Below are positions 19,110 to 27,700 of a stretch of DNA of 64,000 bases, piece by piece; within the stretch, counting starts at the first letter, position 1; each line of letters begins with the position of its first letter. The notes below the pieces were generated by a model, which worked only from the letters and a program-made list of their open reading frames with translations, ran no database searches and was not told the DNA's origin. Origin of the DNA: Azospirillum fermentarium (GTDB lineage Bacteria; Pseudomonadota; Alphaproteobacteria; Azospirillales; Azospirillaceae). The stretch is taken from contig NZ_JAOQNH010000001.1 of NCBI RefSeq assembly GCF_025961205.1, positions 2,380,001 through 2,444,000 on the forward strand, in the 5' to 3' direction. Both the position numbers and the translations under genes were made by a program.

Positions 19110-20282
19110 TTACTTGGTTTCGTTGAACAGTTCGCGGCCGATCAGCATGCGGCGGATTTCCGACGTGCCGGCCCCGATCTCATAGAGCTTGGCATCGCGC
19201 AGCAGGCGGCCCGTGGGGTATTCGTTGATATAGCCGTTGCCGCCCAGCACCTGGATCGCCTCCAACGCCATCCAGGTGGCCTTTTCCGCGGCGTAGAGGA
19301 TCACGCCGGCGGCGTCCTTGCGGGTGGTCTCGCCGCGGTCGCAGGCCTTGGCCACCGCGTACACATACGCCTTGCAGGCGTTCATGGTGGTGTACATGTC
19401 GGCGATCTTGCCCTGCATCAACTGGAATTCGCCGATGCTCTGCCCGAACTGCTTGCGGTCGTGGATGTAGGGGATCACCACGTCCATGCACGCCTGCATG
19501 ATGCCGGTGGGGCCGCCGGCCAGCACCGCGCGTTCGTAATCCAGGCCGGACATCAGCACGTTGACGCCCTTGCCCACCGTGCCCAGCACGTTTTCCTCGG
19601 GCACTTCGCAGTCCTCGAACACCAGCTCGCCGGTGTTGGAGCCGCGCATGCCGAGCTTGTCCAGCTTCTGGGCGACGGAGAAGCCCTTCATCCCCTTTTC
19701 GACGATGAAGGTGGTGATGCCGCGCGGCCCCGCCTCGGGGTCGGTCTTGGCATAGACCACCAGCGTGTCGGCGTCGGGGCCGTTGGTGATCCACATCTTG
19801 GTGCCGTTCAGGACGTAGCGGTCGCCCTTCTTCTCGGCGCGCAGGCGCATGGACACCACGTCCGACCCGGCCCCCGGTTCCGACATGGCGAGCGCGCCGA
19901 TGTGTTCGCCGGAAATCAGCTTGGGCAGATACCTGGCCTTCTGCGCCGCATTGCCGTTGCGGCGAAGCTGGTTGACGCAGAGGTTGGAATGGGCGCCGTA
20001 GCTGAGGCCCACGGAGGCGGATGCGCGGGAGATTTCCTCCATCGCGATCACATGCTCCAGATAGCCCATGCCGGCCCCGCCGTATTCCTCCTCCGCGGTG
20101 ATGCCGAGCACGCCCAGTTCCCCCAGCTTGCGCCAGAGTTCGTTGGGGAATTCGTTGGTCCTGTCGATCTCGGCGGCGCGCGGGGCCACGTGGTCGGCGC
20201 AGAAGCTGCGGATGCTGTCGCGCAGCATGTCGGCGGTTTCGCCCAGATCGAAATTCAGCGACGGAAGCTGGTTTGCCAGCAT
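19110..20282 (-). CDS. liuA: Isovaleryl-CoA dehydrogenase
   Basis: A 390-residue flavoenzyme for the first committed step of leucine degradation, isovaleryl-CoA to 3-methylcrotonyl-CoA, with electrons going to ETF. The isovaleryl-type catalytic Glu is in [18 protein letters not shown], the helix where human IVD has its active-site base, and the usual C-terminal position reads [12 protein letters not shown] with Gly instead of Glu. FAD-binding [13 protein letters not shown] and [10 protein letters not shown] are present. The ATG 20282 ([11 protein letters not shown]) follows GGGGGAG by about 10 nt; an extended open frame upstream is not coding. It is the promoter-proximal gene of the liu operon, with an inverted-repeat candidate operator 70 nt upstream. 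Confidence 0.95.
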   Translation of the reverse strand: MLANQLPSLNFDLGETADMLRDSIRSFCADHVAPRAAEIDRTNEFPNELWRKLGELGVLGITAEEEYGGAGMGYLEHVIAMEEISRASASVGLSYGAHSNLCVNQLRRNGNAAQKARYLPKLISGEHIGALAMSEPGAGSDVVSMRLRAEKKGDRYVLNGTKMWITNGPDADTLVVYAKTDPEAGPRGITTFIVEKGMKGFSVAQKLDKLGMRGSNTGELVFEDCEVPEENVLGTVGKGVNVLMSGLDYERAVLAGGPTGIMQACMDVVIPYIHDRKQFGQSIGEFQLMQGKIADMYTTMNACKAYVYAVAKACDRGETTRKDAAGVILYAAEKATWMALEAIQVLGGNGYINEYPTGRLLRDAKLYEIGAGTSEIRRMLIGRELFNETK

Positions 20283-20351
20283 GACGGGCACTCCCCCCAA
20301 AAAGATGTTTTTCGTTGCCACCGATCTTAACGCGGTGTGCGGCGTTTTGGA

Positions 20352-20365
20352 ATACGGAACCGTAT
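20352..20365. promoter_or_regulatory. Candidate operator of the liu operon
   Basis: ATACGG-AA-CCGTAT is a perfect 6-2-6 inverted repeat, 70 nt upstream of the isovaleryl-CoA dehydrogenase start, in the only sizeable upstream spacer of that operon (20283-20426). Short symmetric sites of this kind are bound by MerR-type LiuR or TetR-type LiuQ regulators in other proteobacteria. No such regulator is in the window, so the assignment is inferred from position alone. Confidence 0.4.
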
Positions 20366-20386
20366 GGTAACGCAAACGGAGACCGC

Positions 20387-20420
20387 GGCACCCCTTTCCC
20401 CCGCGGGGGAAAGGGGTGCC
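20387..20420 (-). terminator. 34-bp perfect palindrome, probable terminator after the aldehyde dehydrogenase
   Basis: The arm GGCACCCCTTTCCCCCG (20387-20403) is followed immediately by its exact complement (20404-20420). It begins 6 nt beyond the aldehyde dehydrogenase stop on the minus strand and can form a very stable hairpin that separates this operon from the liu promoter. There is no T run, so factor-independent termination is likely but not certain. Confidence 0.6.
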
Positions 20421-20426
20421 AACGCA

Positions 20427-21923
20427 TCACTTCATGTTGATGATGATGGTCTTCTTGTGGGTGAAGTGCTCCAGCATGGATTCCAGCGAGGCCTCCTTGC
20501 CAAGGCCCGAGGTCTTGACGCCGCCATAGGACAGGTTGGGCTGGACGACGAGGTTCTGGTTGACCTGCACGAAGCCGGCCTCCAGCCGGGTCACGGCGTC
20601 CATGGCGGCCTTGAGGTCGCGGGTCCAGATGGAGGCGGCGAGGCCGTATTCGCTGTCGTTGGCGGCGGCCAGCACCTCTTCGTAATCGCTCCAGCGGATG
20701 ATGCAGCAGACCGGGCCGAAGATCTCTTCCCGCGCGATGCGGTCGTCGTTGGTGACGCCGGTGAAGACGTGCGGCTGCACGAACAGCCCCTTGGCCAGTT
20801 TGGGGTCGGTGGGCATGGCCGAGCAGACGTGGGCGGTGGCGCCCGCCGTCCCGTTGCCGATGGCGATGTAGCTTTTCACCCGGTCCATCTGCTGCTGCGA
20901 GATGATGGTCCCGATGTCGGTGGCCTCATCCAGCGGGTCGCCCATCTTCAGCGTGTTGACCTTGGCGGTCAGCTTGGCGACGAATTCATCGTGGATGCTG
21001 TCGTGGACGAAGATGCGGCTGGCGGCGGTGCAGCTCTGGCCCTGGCGGGTGAAGCGCATGCCGGCGATGGCCCCGGCCAGCGCCTGATCCATGTCGGCGT
21101 CGGCCATCACGATCATCGGGCTTTTGCCGCCCAGTTCCAGCGTGACGGGGATCAGCTTTTCCGCCGCGGCCTTATAGACGATGCGGCCCGTTTCCACCGA
21201 CCCGGTGAAGGTGACCTTGTTAACCTTGGGGTGCGACACCAGCGGCGCACCGCATTCGGGGCCGAAGCCCGACAGGATGCTGACCAGCCCCGGCGGGAGG
21301 ATGGTGTTCATGATCTGCACGACGCGCAGCACGGTCAGAGGAGCTTCTTCCGCCGACTTGACCACCACGGCATTGCCGGCCACCAGCGCCGGGGCGATCT
21401 TCATCGCCATCAGCAGCAAGGGCACGTTCCACGGGATGATGGCGCCCACCACCCCCACCGGCTCGCGCACGGTCATGGTCAGCATGGTGGGGTTGAAGGG
21501 CACCGTCTCGCCCTTCAACTCGCCGCCCAGGCCGCCGAAGAAGGTGAACATGTCGGCCAGCACGCCCGCTTCCACGCGGGATTCGGTGCGCAGCGCCTTG
21601 CCGGTTTCCAGCGCGATCAGGCGGCCCAGTTCCTCCACCCGCTCGGTCAGCAGCCGGCCGCATTCGGCCACCAGCTTGCCGCGTTCACGGGCCGGGCGCT
21701 TGGCCCAGTCCTTTTGCGCCTTGACCGCGGCGGCGACGGCGGCATCCACGTCGGCGGCTTCACCGAATGCCGCCTCCGCCACCGTCTCGCCGGTGGCCGG
21801 ATTGACGACGGGGAAGGTCTTGCCGCCGGACGCGGGCCGGAATTCGCCGTCGATGAAGTGCTTGCCCGACAGCGCACGGGCCAGGGCAAAGGGATCAAGC
21901 TGGATGGCGGTATCGACGCTCAT
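20427..21923 (-). CDS. NAD(P)-dependent aldehyde dehydrogenase
   Basis: A 498-residue classical aldehyde dehydrogenase that oxidises an aldehyde to a carboxylic acid. NAD-binding GAIIPWNVPLLL, VNKVTFTGSVETG, the general-base glutamate in TLELGGKSPMIV and the nucleophilic cysteine in RQGQSCTAASR are all present. The length is typical of betaine-aldehyde/phenylacetaldehyde-type ALDHs. Methylmalonate-semialdehyde dehydrogenase is unlikely because that family uses a different Cys context and lacks the LGGKSP glutamate. Start ATG 21923 (MSVDTAIQLDPF). It lies 41 nt after an acyl-acid CoA ligase gene, so an aldehyde-to-acid-to-CoA-thioester sequence is plausible. The true substrate is not known. 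Confidence 0.92.
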   Translation of the reverse strand: MSVDTAIQLDPFALARALSGKHFIDGEFRPASGGKTFPVVNPATGETVAEAAFGEAADVDAAVAAAVKAQKDWAKRPARERGKLVAECGRLLTERVEELGRLIALETGKALRTESRVEAGVLADMFTFFGGLGGELKGETVPFNPTMLTMTVREPVGVVGAIIPWNVPLLLMAMKIAPALVAGNAVVVKSAEEAPLTVLRVVQIMNTILPPGLVSILSGFGPECGAPLVSHPKVNKVTFTGSVETGRIVYKAAAEKLIPVTLELGGKSPMIVMADADMDQALAGAIAGMRFTRQGQSCTAASRIFVHDSIHDEFVAKLTAKVNTLKMGDPLDEATDIGTIISQQQMDRVKSYIAIGNGTAGATAHVCSAMPTDPKLAKGLFVQPHVFTGVTNDDRIAREEIFGPVCCIIRWSDYEEVLAAANDSEYGLAASIWTRDLKAAMDAVTRLEAGFVQVNQNLVVQPNLSYGGVKTSGLGKEASLESMLEHFTHKKTIIINMK

Positions 21924-21964
21924 GATATCCGTGTCCTTTGGGACTTTTGTGTGAATGTCGGGGG

Positions 21965-23197
21965 TCACGCGCGGGTGTCGTCGATCACCTTGCCGTCGTT
22001 GGGCAGGGTGTCGGGCGGGCACAGCTCCACCGCACCTTTCAGGTTGCAGACCGCGTGAAGGGTCGCAGCCACGGCGTCCGGCAGGCCGGGGGACGCAACG
22101 CCGGCCGCCTCGCACCGCAGGGTCATGGTATCGTTGTCGCCCGCCCGCCCGACGACAAGCCGCGCGCGGCCAAGCTCGGGGTGACGGCGCAGGATTTCGG
22201 CGATCTGGCGGGGGTGGATGAACATCCCCTTGACCTTGGTGGTCTGGTCGGCACGGCCCATCCAGCCCCTCAGCCGGATGTTGGTGCGCCCGCAGGGGCT
22301 GACGCCGGGCAGCAGCGCCGACAGATCGCCGGTGGCGAAGCGGATCAGGGGATAGGCGCGGCAGAAGCTGGTGACCACCACCTCCCCCACCTCGCCCACC
22401 GGCACGGGGTCGCCGGTGCCGGGGCGGACGATCTCGACGATCACCTTCTCATCCACCACCAGCCCCGCGCGGGCCGGGGTTTCATAGGCGATCAGGCCCA
22501 GGTCGGCGGTGCCGTAGCTCTGATAGACCGTCACGCCACGCTCGGCGTAATGGTCGCGCAGGGAAGGCGTGAAGGCGCCGCCGGTCACATGGCCGATTTT
22601 CAGGCTCGACACGTCGGCCCCGGTCTCCTGCGCCTTGTCCAGGATGATCTTCAGGAAATCGGGGGTGCCGATGTAGCCCTTCGGGCGCAAATGTTGGATG
22701 ACGCCGGCCTGCTGCTCGCTGTTGCCGGTGCCGGCGGGGATGACGGCGCAGCCCACCGCGTGCGCCCCGCTCTCGAACATCGAGCCGGCGGGGGTGAAAT
22801 GGTAGGCGAAGCAGTTCTGCACCACGTCGCCCTTGCGCAAGCCGCTGGCGAACAGGGCGCGCGCCGTGCGCCACGGGTCGCGCCCGTGGGGTTCCACGTC
22901 ATAGATGGGACCGGGCGACACGAAGAGGCGCGCCAGTTCCCCCGGCGGCACCGCCAGCATGCCGCCGAACGGCGGGGCCGTGCCCTGCAGGTCGATCAGG
23001 TCCGATTTGCGGGTGACCGGCAGGCGGGCGAGGCTGGCGCGGTCCACCACCCCATCGGCGTCCACCTCCGCCAGCAGGGCGGCGAAATAGGGCGACGCCG
23101 CCTTGGCGTGGGCCACCTGCCCCGGCAGCGCGCCGAACAGGGCGGCCTCGCGCTCGTCTGCTGAGCGGGTTTCCAGGTCATCGAAAAAGTCGGCCAT
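21965..23197 (-). CDS. Phenylacetate-CoA ligase-like AMP-forming enzyme
   Basis: A 410-residue member of the PaaK-related group of acid-CoA ligases, which adenylate a carboxylic acid with ATP and transfer it to CoA. Recognisable segments are ARLFVSPGPIYDVEP (a modified P-loop region lacking the usual Ser/Thr/Gly/Lys run), GDVVQNCFAYHFTPAG, VYQSYGTADLGLIAYE (adenylate-binding motif) and RADQTTKVKGMFIHPRQIAE, the hinge with the catalytic-lysine region. It is shorter than PaaK (about 435). This gene type is commonly found with LivFGHM plus a long-chain-type synthetase, as here. Aromatic or arylalkanoic acids are the usual guess, and the substrate is not proven. Confidence 0.88.
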   Translation of the reverse strand: MADFFDDLETRSADEREAALFGALPGQVAHAKAASPYFAALLAEVDADGVVDRASLARLPVTRKSDLIDLQGTAPPFGGMLAVPPGELARLFVSPGPIYDVEPHGRDPWRTARALFASGLRKGDVVQNCFAYHFTPAGSMFESGAHAVGCAVIPAGTGNSEQQAGVIQHLRPKGYIGTPDFLKIILDKAQETGADVSSLKIGHVTGGAFTPSLRDHYAERGVTVYQSYGTADLGLIAYETPARAGLVVDEKVIVEIVRPGTGDPVPVGEVGEVVVTSFCRAYPLIRFATGDLSALLPGVSPCGRTNIRLRGWMGRADQTTKVKGMFIHPRQIAEILRRHPELGRARLVVGRAGDNDTMTLRCEAAGVASPGLPDAVAATLHAVCNLKGAVELCPPDTLPNDGKVIDDTRA

Positions 23198-23288
23198 GGC
23201 ACTGCGTCTCCCCGTTCTTTTCTTGCGCTTTTCTCATCACCAGAACCGCCGCGCGCACGGCGCTTTCCTGAAAACCATTCCCTTTCAC

Positions 23289-23403
23289 CGTCATCCCAGC
23301 GAAAGCTGGGATCCAGAAGGTCTCTCCCGCGCCGAAGCGTCCGGGACTCATATCGCCGCTGACCGCGGCTCATGCCTGGATTCCCGCCTTCGCGGGAATG
23401 ACG
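23289..23403. repeat. Interspersed 115-bp repeat, copy B (inverted relative to copy A)
   Basis: The reverse complement aligns with 17711-17826 from end to end, with scattered differences and a more diverged middle. Its right terminus GGATTCCCGCCTTCGCGGGA matches the left end of copy A. It occupies the 229-nt spacer between livF and the CoA-ligase gene and probably interrupts or modulates read-through there. Confidence 0.8.
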
Positions 23404-23426
23404 ATGAGGGGTGGTTTCGGTCCTCT

Positions 23427-24275
23427 TCAGATCCACCGCTTGCGGCGCTTGAAGCTCTTGAGGTTCTTGAAGCTCTTGCGCTCCTCGTTGCCGCCGCCGA
23501 GGTAGAATTCCTTCACGTCCTCGTTGTTGGTCAGCTCGTCCGCGGTGCCGTCCAGCACCACCTTGCCGCTTTCCATGATGTAGCCGCTGGATGCCGCCTG
23601 CAGCGCCATGCGGGCGTTCTGCTCCACCAGCAGGATGGTGACGCCCAGGTCGCGGTTGATCTGGCGGATGATGGAGAACACCTCCTTCACCATCAGCGGC
23701 GACAGGCCCATGGACGGCTCGTCCATCAGGATCAGCTTCGGGCGGGCCATCATGGCGCGGCCGATGGCGAGCATCTGCTGCTCACCGCCCGACAGGTAAC
23801 CGGCCAGCCCGGTGCGTTCCTTCAGGCGGGGGAAATAGTGGTAGACCATCTCGATGTCGTCCTTCACCCCGCCGTCGCGGCGGGTGAAGGCGCCGAGGCG
23901 CAGGTTTTCCAGACAGGTCATGTCGGCGATGATCCGCCGCCCTTCCATCACCTGAAAGATGCCGCGGCGGACGATCTGGTCGGGGTCGATGCCGTTAATG
24001 CGCTCGCCGGCGAAGGTGATGTCGCCCCGGGTGACCTCTCCGTCCTCGGTCTTCAGCAGGCCGGAAATGGCCTTGAGCGTGGTGGACTTGCCGGCGCCGT
24101 TGGCGCCCAGCAGGGCCACGATCTCCCCCTCCGGCACCTGAAGGCTGAGGCCGCGCAGGACCAGGATCACGTCGTTGTACACGACCTCGATGTTGTTCAC
24201 CGACAGCAGGATGCGCTTTTCGGGTGCAGCGGCGGGTGCGGCCACCGCGGCGGTGGCCGGAACGGCGTTCATCAT
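23427..24275 (-). CDS. livF: Branched-chain-type ABC transporter ATPase LivF
   Basis: A 282-residue cytoplasmic ATPase energising the LivH/LivM permease. An Ala/Pro-rich N-terminal extension (about 20 residues) precedes the ABC domain, which has Walker A LLGANGAGKST, the Q-loop in FQVMEGRRI, signature YLSGGEQQML, Walker B LILMDEPSMGLSP, and the H-loop region ILLVEQNARMAL. The C-terminal basic tail ERKSFKNLKSFKRRKRW is a hallmark of the subgroup that co-occurs with acyl-CoA synthetases instead of with amino-acid LivK genes. It starts 90 nt after the binding-protein gene. Confidence 0.94.
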   Translation of the reverse strand: MMNAVPATAAVAAPAAAPEKRILLSVNNIEVVYNDVILVLRGLSLQVPEGEIVALLGANGAGKSTTLKAISGLLKTEDGEVTRGDITFAGERINGIDPDQIVRRGIFQVMEGRRIIADMTCLENLRLGAFTRRDGGVKDDIEMVYHYFPRLKERTGLAGYLSGGEQQMLAIGRAMMARPKLILMDEPSMGLSPLMVKEVFSIIRQINRDLGVTILLVEQNARMALQAASSGYIMESGKVVLDGTADELTNNEDVKEFYLGGGNEERKSFKNLKSFKRRKRWI

Positions 24276-24365
24276 GGGGCGCCTCAGTGCGAAGAAAGAA
24301 CCGCTCCCCCTCCCCCCGCCCCGGCTGGAAACGGGGGGAGGAGGAACACGGGACAGGTCAGCCGG

Positions 24366-25646
24366 TTACCAGCCCAGCCATTCCGGCTTGCGCGGCACGT
24401 CCACGGTGGCGGCCTTTTCCAGCTTGATCGTGCCCGACTTCACCAGATCGGCCACCGAGGCGCCGGTGTCGCCCGACACGTTGGCCTTGTAGAGATGGAC
24501 GGTCAGGGTGCCGCGGTGGTCCTTGTCGGTCCACGACGACGGGTCGCACACGCCTTCCAGCCCCGCCGGCACCCAGTCCTTCTTCTGGTACATGCCCTTG
24601 CGGATGTTCGGGCCGGTGACGCCGCCGTTCTTGTCGGCCCATTCCATCGCTTCCTTCATGTAGAAGGCCGAGCAGATGCCGGTGACGTAATGCACCGGAC
24701 GGTAGGCGTTGCCCGAGGCGTCGGAGATCTTGGAGATCGCCTGCACCAGCTTCATGCCCGGCGCGTCGCCGCCCCAGATGGCGCCGGTGCGCACGGGGAA
24801 GATCACGCCGCTGGCGGCCGACCCGGCGGCCTTCATGGCGTTCTCGTCCATGCCCCACACGTTGCCCAGGAACTGGACGGTGGCGCCCACGGTCTGGCAC
24901 GCCTTCAAGACCGAGATGTTGGAGCCGGCGGTGTTGCCCAGATAGGCATAGTTGGCGCCGCTTTCCTTCAGCGTCAGGCACTGGGCGGTGTAGTCGCCGG
25001 GGGTCAGCGCGAACTGCACCGCCGGCAGCACGTCGAAGCCCAGTTCCTTGGCCAGCGACTCGCCCGCTTCCTTGGGCGCGTTGGGATAGGGGTGGTTGGC
25101 GCCCATGTGGACGTACTTGGGCTTGCCCGCCCCGCCCTTCTTGGCCCAATCGTCCTTGGCCCACAGCAGCATGGCACGCAGCGCGTCGGAGTATGACGGG
25201 CCGTAGAAGAAGTTGTACGGCGCGCCCTTGCTGTGGCCCGACCCGCCGGTCGGATCGGTCAGCGCCCCGGCGTAGGAACCGGAATAATACGGGATCTCGT
25301 CCTTGGCGACGAAGCCGGTCAGGGCTTCGGTGTCGGCGGTGCCCCAGCCCTGGATGGCTGCCACCTTGTCGCTGCCGCCCGACCACTTCTTGTACTGGCT
25401 GATGGCGCGCGGGGCCTGATAGGAGTAATCGACGGTTTCCACCGCCATGGCCTTGCCATTGATGCCGCCGTTGGCGTTGATGTAGGCCAGAGCATCGGCC
25501 ACGCCCTGGCCGAACGGCTGGCCGACGTCGGAGGTGGCGCCGGAATAATCGGCCAGATGCCCCACCGGGATCTTGTCGGCGGCCAGAGCGCCGGACGCAC
25601 CGAGAGCGATGGCGACACCCGCCAGCAGCGCCGTCTTCATGGTCAT
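24366..25646 (-). CDS. ABC transporter periplasmic substrate-binding protein (Liv type)
   Basis: A 426-residue periplasmic binding protein of type I fold. The signal peptide MTMKTALLAGVAIALGASGA ends in ALA, with cleavage before ADKIPVGHLADYSG. The mature protein shows GQGVADALAYINANGGING and GSYAGALTDPTGGSGHSKG, and it is longer than amino-acid LivK proteins (about 370), which matches the aromatic/organic-acid subgroup. ATG 25646 has AGGAGG 9 nt upstream; a second Met at codon 3 is possible. It lies 65 nt after livM and 90 nt before livF. The ligand is not determined; branched-chain amino acids are possible, but the two CoA ligases in the operon suggest a carboxylic acid. Confidence 0.9.
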   Translation of the reverse strand: MTMKTALLAGVAIALGASGALAADKIPVGHLADYSGATSDVGQPFGQGVADALAYINANGGINGKAMAVETVDYSYQAPRAISQYKKWSGGSDKVAAIQGWGTADTEALTGFVAKDEIPYYSGSYAGALTDPTGGSGHSKGAPYNFFYGPSYSDALRAMLLWAKDDWAKKGGAGKPKYVHMGANHPYPNAPKEAGESLAKELGFDVLPAVQFALTPGDYTAQCLTLKESGANYAYLGNTAGSNISVLKACQTVGATVQFLGNVWGMDENAMKAAGSAASGVIFPVRTGAIWGGDAPGMKLVQAISKISDASGNAYRPVHYVTGICSAFYMKEAMEWADKNGGVTGPNIRKGMYQKKDWVPAGLEGVCDPSSWTDKDHRGTLTVHLYKANVSGDTGASVADLVKSGTIKLEKAATVDVPRKPEWLGW

Positions 25647-25711
25647 TGGTCGTTTCCTCCTGAATTCGATTGGTTTGTTTTGATTGGTGCTTTTGCTTGG
25701 TTTTGGCCCGC

Positions 25712-26785
25712 TCAGTGCGAGAACGGGTAGAGCTTCCAGTACGCCTTGATCTGCTTCCAACGGTGGGCCAGCCCGTCCGGCTCGAAAACCAGGAACAGGA
25801 TGATGACCACGCCGATCGCCATTTCGCGCAGGAAGGCGATGGAGTCCTTCAGGTTCAGCATCCGGTCCACGGCGGTGCCCGACAGCAGGTCGGTGGACGC
25901 CTGCATCAGTTCCGGCAGCAGAACCATGAACGCGGTCCCCATCAGCGACCCCATGATCGACCCCAGACCCCCGATGATGATCATGCCGAGGAACTGGATC
26001 GAGAACAGGATGGTAAAGCCTTCCACCGAAACGAACTGAAGATAATGGGCATAGAGCGCACCGCCGATACCCGCATAGAAGGCGGATATGCCGAACGACA
26101 TGGTGCGGTACTTGGTCAGGTTGATGCCCATCATTTCGGCGGACAGGTAATGGTCGCGCACCGCCACCAGCGCCCGCCCGTCACGGGTGCGCATCAGGTT
26201 GGTGGCCAGCAGGTACATGACCACCATGTAGAACAGCACCACGTAGAAGTAGCGGCCATCGGTGTCGAACACGAAGCCGAACAGGCTGAACGGCTCGGCG
26301 ATGGTGCCGGCGACACCGCCGGTGAACCAGTTGGCCCGCGCGAAGAAGTCCTGAAGGATGTACTGCGCCGCCAGCGTGGCGATGGCCAGGTACAGCCCCT
26401 TCAGCCGCGCCGCCGGCACGCCGAAGATCATGCCCACCGCCGTGGTCAGCACGCCGGCCAGCGGGATGGCGAGCGCCACCGGGATACCGAACCTGTTGTT
26501 GATCCAGGCCGAGGCGAAGGCCCCGAACCCGAAGAAGGCGGAATGGCCGATGGATATCTGCCCGGTGAAGCCCACCAGGATGTTCAGCCCCAACGCCGCA
26601 ATGCCCAGATAGCCGATCTGGATCAGCAGGTTGAGCCAGTAGCGGTCGAGGAAGGCCGGGGCCACCGCCAAGAGCACGATGCCCAGGATGGCGAAGTTGC
26701 GGCTGGTGGCCGTGGGAAAAATGGTGGTGTCGGTGGCGTAGCGGGTCTTGAAATCGCCGCACGGGATCATGCTGGTCGTGGTCAT
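25712..26785 (-). CDS. livM: Branched-chain-type ABC transporter permease LivM
   Basis: A 357-residue inner-membrane permease with about nine to ten hydrophobic segments. The hallmark is LNILVGFTGQISIGHSAFFG in the second helix pair, the QIS(L/I)GHxAF signature of LivM. The cytoplasmic coupling loop contains RTRDGRALVAVRDHYLSAEMMGIN, and ALYAHYLQFVSVEGFTILFS, IIIGGLGSIMGSLMGTAF and a C-terminal FLVFEPDGLAHRW follow. It starts 7 nt after livH. An N-terminal tail of about 30 residues precedes the first helix, as in this subgroup. Confidence 0.94.
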   Translation of the reverse strand: MTTTSMIPCGDFKTRYATDTTIFPTATSRNFAILGIVLLAVAPAFLDRYWLNLLIQIGYLGIAALGLNILVGFTGQISIGHSAFFGFGAFASAWINNRFGIPVALAIPLAGVLTTAVGMIFGVPAARLKGLYLAIATLAAQYILQDFFARANWFTGGVAGTIAEPFSLFGFVFDTDGRYFYVVLFYMVVMYLLATNLMRTRDGRALVAVRDHYLSAEMMGINLTKYRTMSFGISAFYAGIGGALYAHYLQFVSVEGFTILFSIQFLGMIIIGGLGSIMGSLMGTAFMVLLPELMQASTDLLSGTAVDRMLNLKDSIAFLREMAIGVVIILFLVFEPDGLAHRWKQIKAYWKLYPFSH

Positions 26786-26792
26786 GTAGTCC

Positions 26793-27680
26793 TCACACCC
26801 GCTCGATGTCTTTGGTGCCGAACAGGCCGTAGGGCTTCACCATCAGGATGGCGATCAGCACGTAGAAGGGCGCGATTTCGTACATGTTGCCGAAATTGAG
26901 CCACTGGCTGTCCACGTAATGGGCCATGTTCTCCAGCAGGCCGACGATCAGGCCGCCGACCACCGCCCCCACCACGCTGTCCAGGCCGCCCAGGATGACG
27001 GCGGGGAACACCTTGATGCCGAAGAACGACAGGGCCGACGACACGCCGTTGACCACGCCCACCACCACGCCGGCCACCGCCGACACCATGGCGGAAATCG
27101 CCCAGCTCATGGCGAACACCTGCCGGACCGAGATGCCCAGCGACTGCGCCACCTGCTGGTCGAAGGCGGTGGCACGCATGGCAAGCCCCATCCGGGAGAA
27201 TTTGAAGAACCACCCGAACCCGGCCATGATCAGGATCGAGATGACCAGACTGACCACATAGACCGTCTGCACGTCCAAACCGAACACGTTGACGGTGGGG
27301 CTGGCGAAGATGGCCGGGAACGGCTTGGCGAACACGCCGAACATCCACTTCATCAGCGCCTGGAAGAAGATGGACAGGCCGATGGTCACCATGATGACCG
27401 AGATGATCGGCTCGCCGATCATCGGGCGCAGCACCACCACCTGCAGCACCACGCCGAAGATCATCATGAAGGCGAGCGTTATGGGGAACCCGATGTAGAA
27501 GGGCAGTTGCCAGTGGGTCAAAAGCCACCAGCAGGCCCAGGCGCCGATCAGCAGGAATTCGCCCTGGGCGAAGTTCACGATGCGGCTGGCTTTGTAGATC
27601 AGCACGAACGACATGGCCACCACGCCGTACAGCGCGCCGACGATCAGTCCGTTGACCAGAAGTTGGAACAACAGGTTCAT
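26793..27680 (-). CDS. livH: Branched-chain-type ABC transporter permease LivH
   Basis: A 295-residue inner-membrane permease with eight hydrophobic segments. Signatures are GLIVGALYGVVAMSFVLIYKASRIVNFAQGEF, typical of LivH, the coupling loop RMGLAMRATAFDQQVAQSLGISVRQVFAMSW, and the C-terminal ILMVKPYGLFGTKDIERV. It pairs with LivM to form the channel. It lies between the acyl-CoA synthetase gene (20 nt upstream) and livM (7 nt downstream), so synthetase and permease are expressed from the same message. Confidence 0.94.
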   Translation of the reverse strand: MNLLFQLLVNGLIVGALYGVVAMSFVLIYKASRIVNFAQGEFLLIGAWACWWLLTHWQLPFYIGFPITLAFMMIFGVVLQVVVLRPMIGEPIISVIMVTIGLSIFFQALMKWMFGVFAKPFPAIFASPTVNVFGLDVQTVYVVSLVISILIMAGFGWFFKFSRMGLAMRATAFDQQVAQSLGISVRQVFAMSWAISAMVSAVAGVVVGVVNGVSSALSFFGIKVFPAVILGGLDSVVGAVVGGLIVGLLENMAHYVDSQWLNFGNMYEIAPFYVLIAILMVKPYGLFGTKDIERV

Positions 27681-27700
27681 GGGGCGTTTCCTCCCGCCAC

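Noticed and set aside
20427..21923. Aldehyde dehydrogenase as methylmalonate-semialdehyde dehydrogenase (MmsA), completing the valine pathway
   Set aside because: It has the general-base glutamate in LGGKSP and a GQSCTA cysteine context, as in ordinary aldehyde dehydrogenases, not the CoA-acylating MmsA type.
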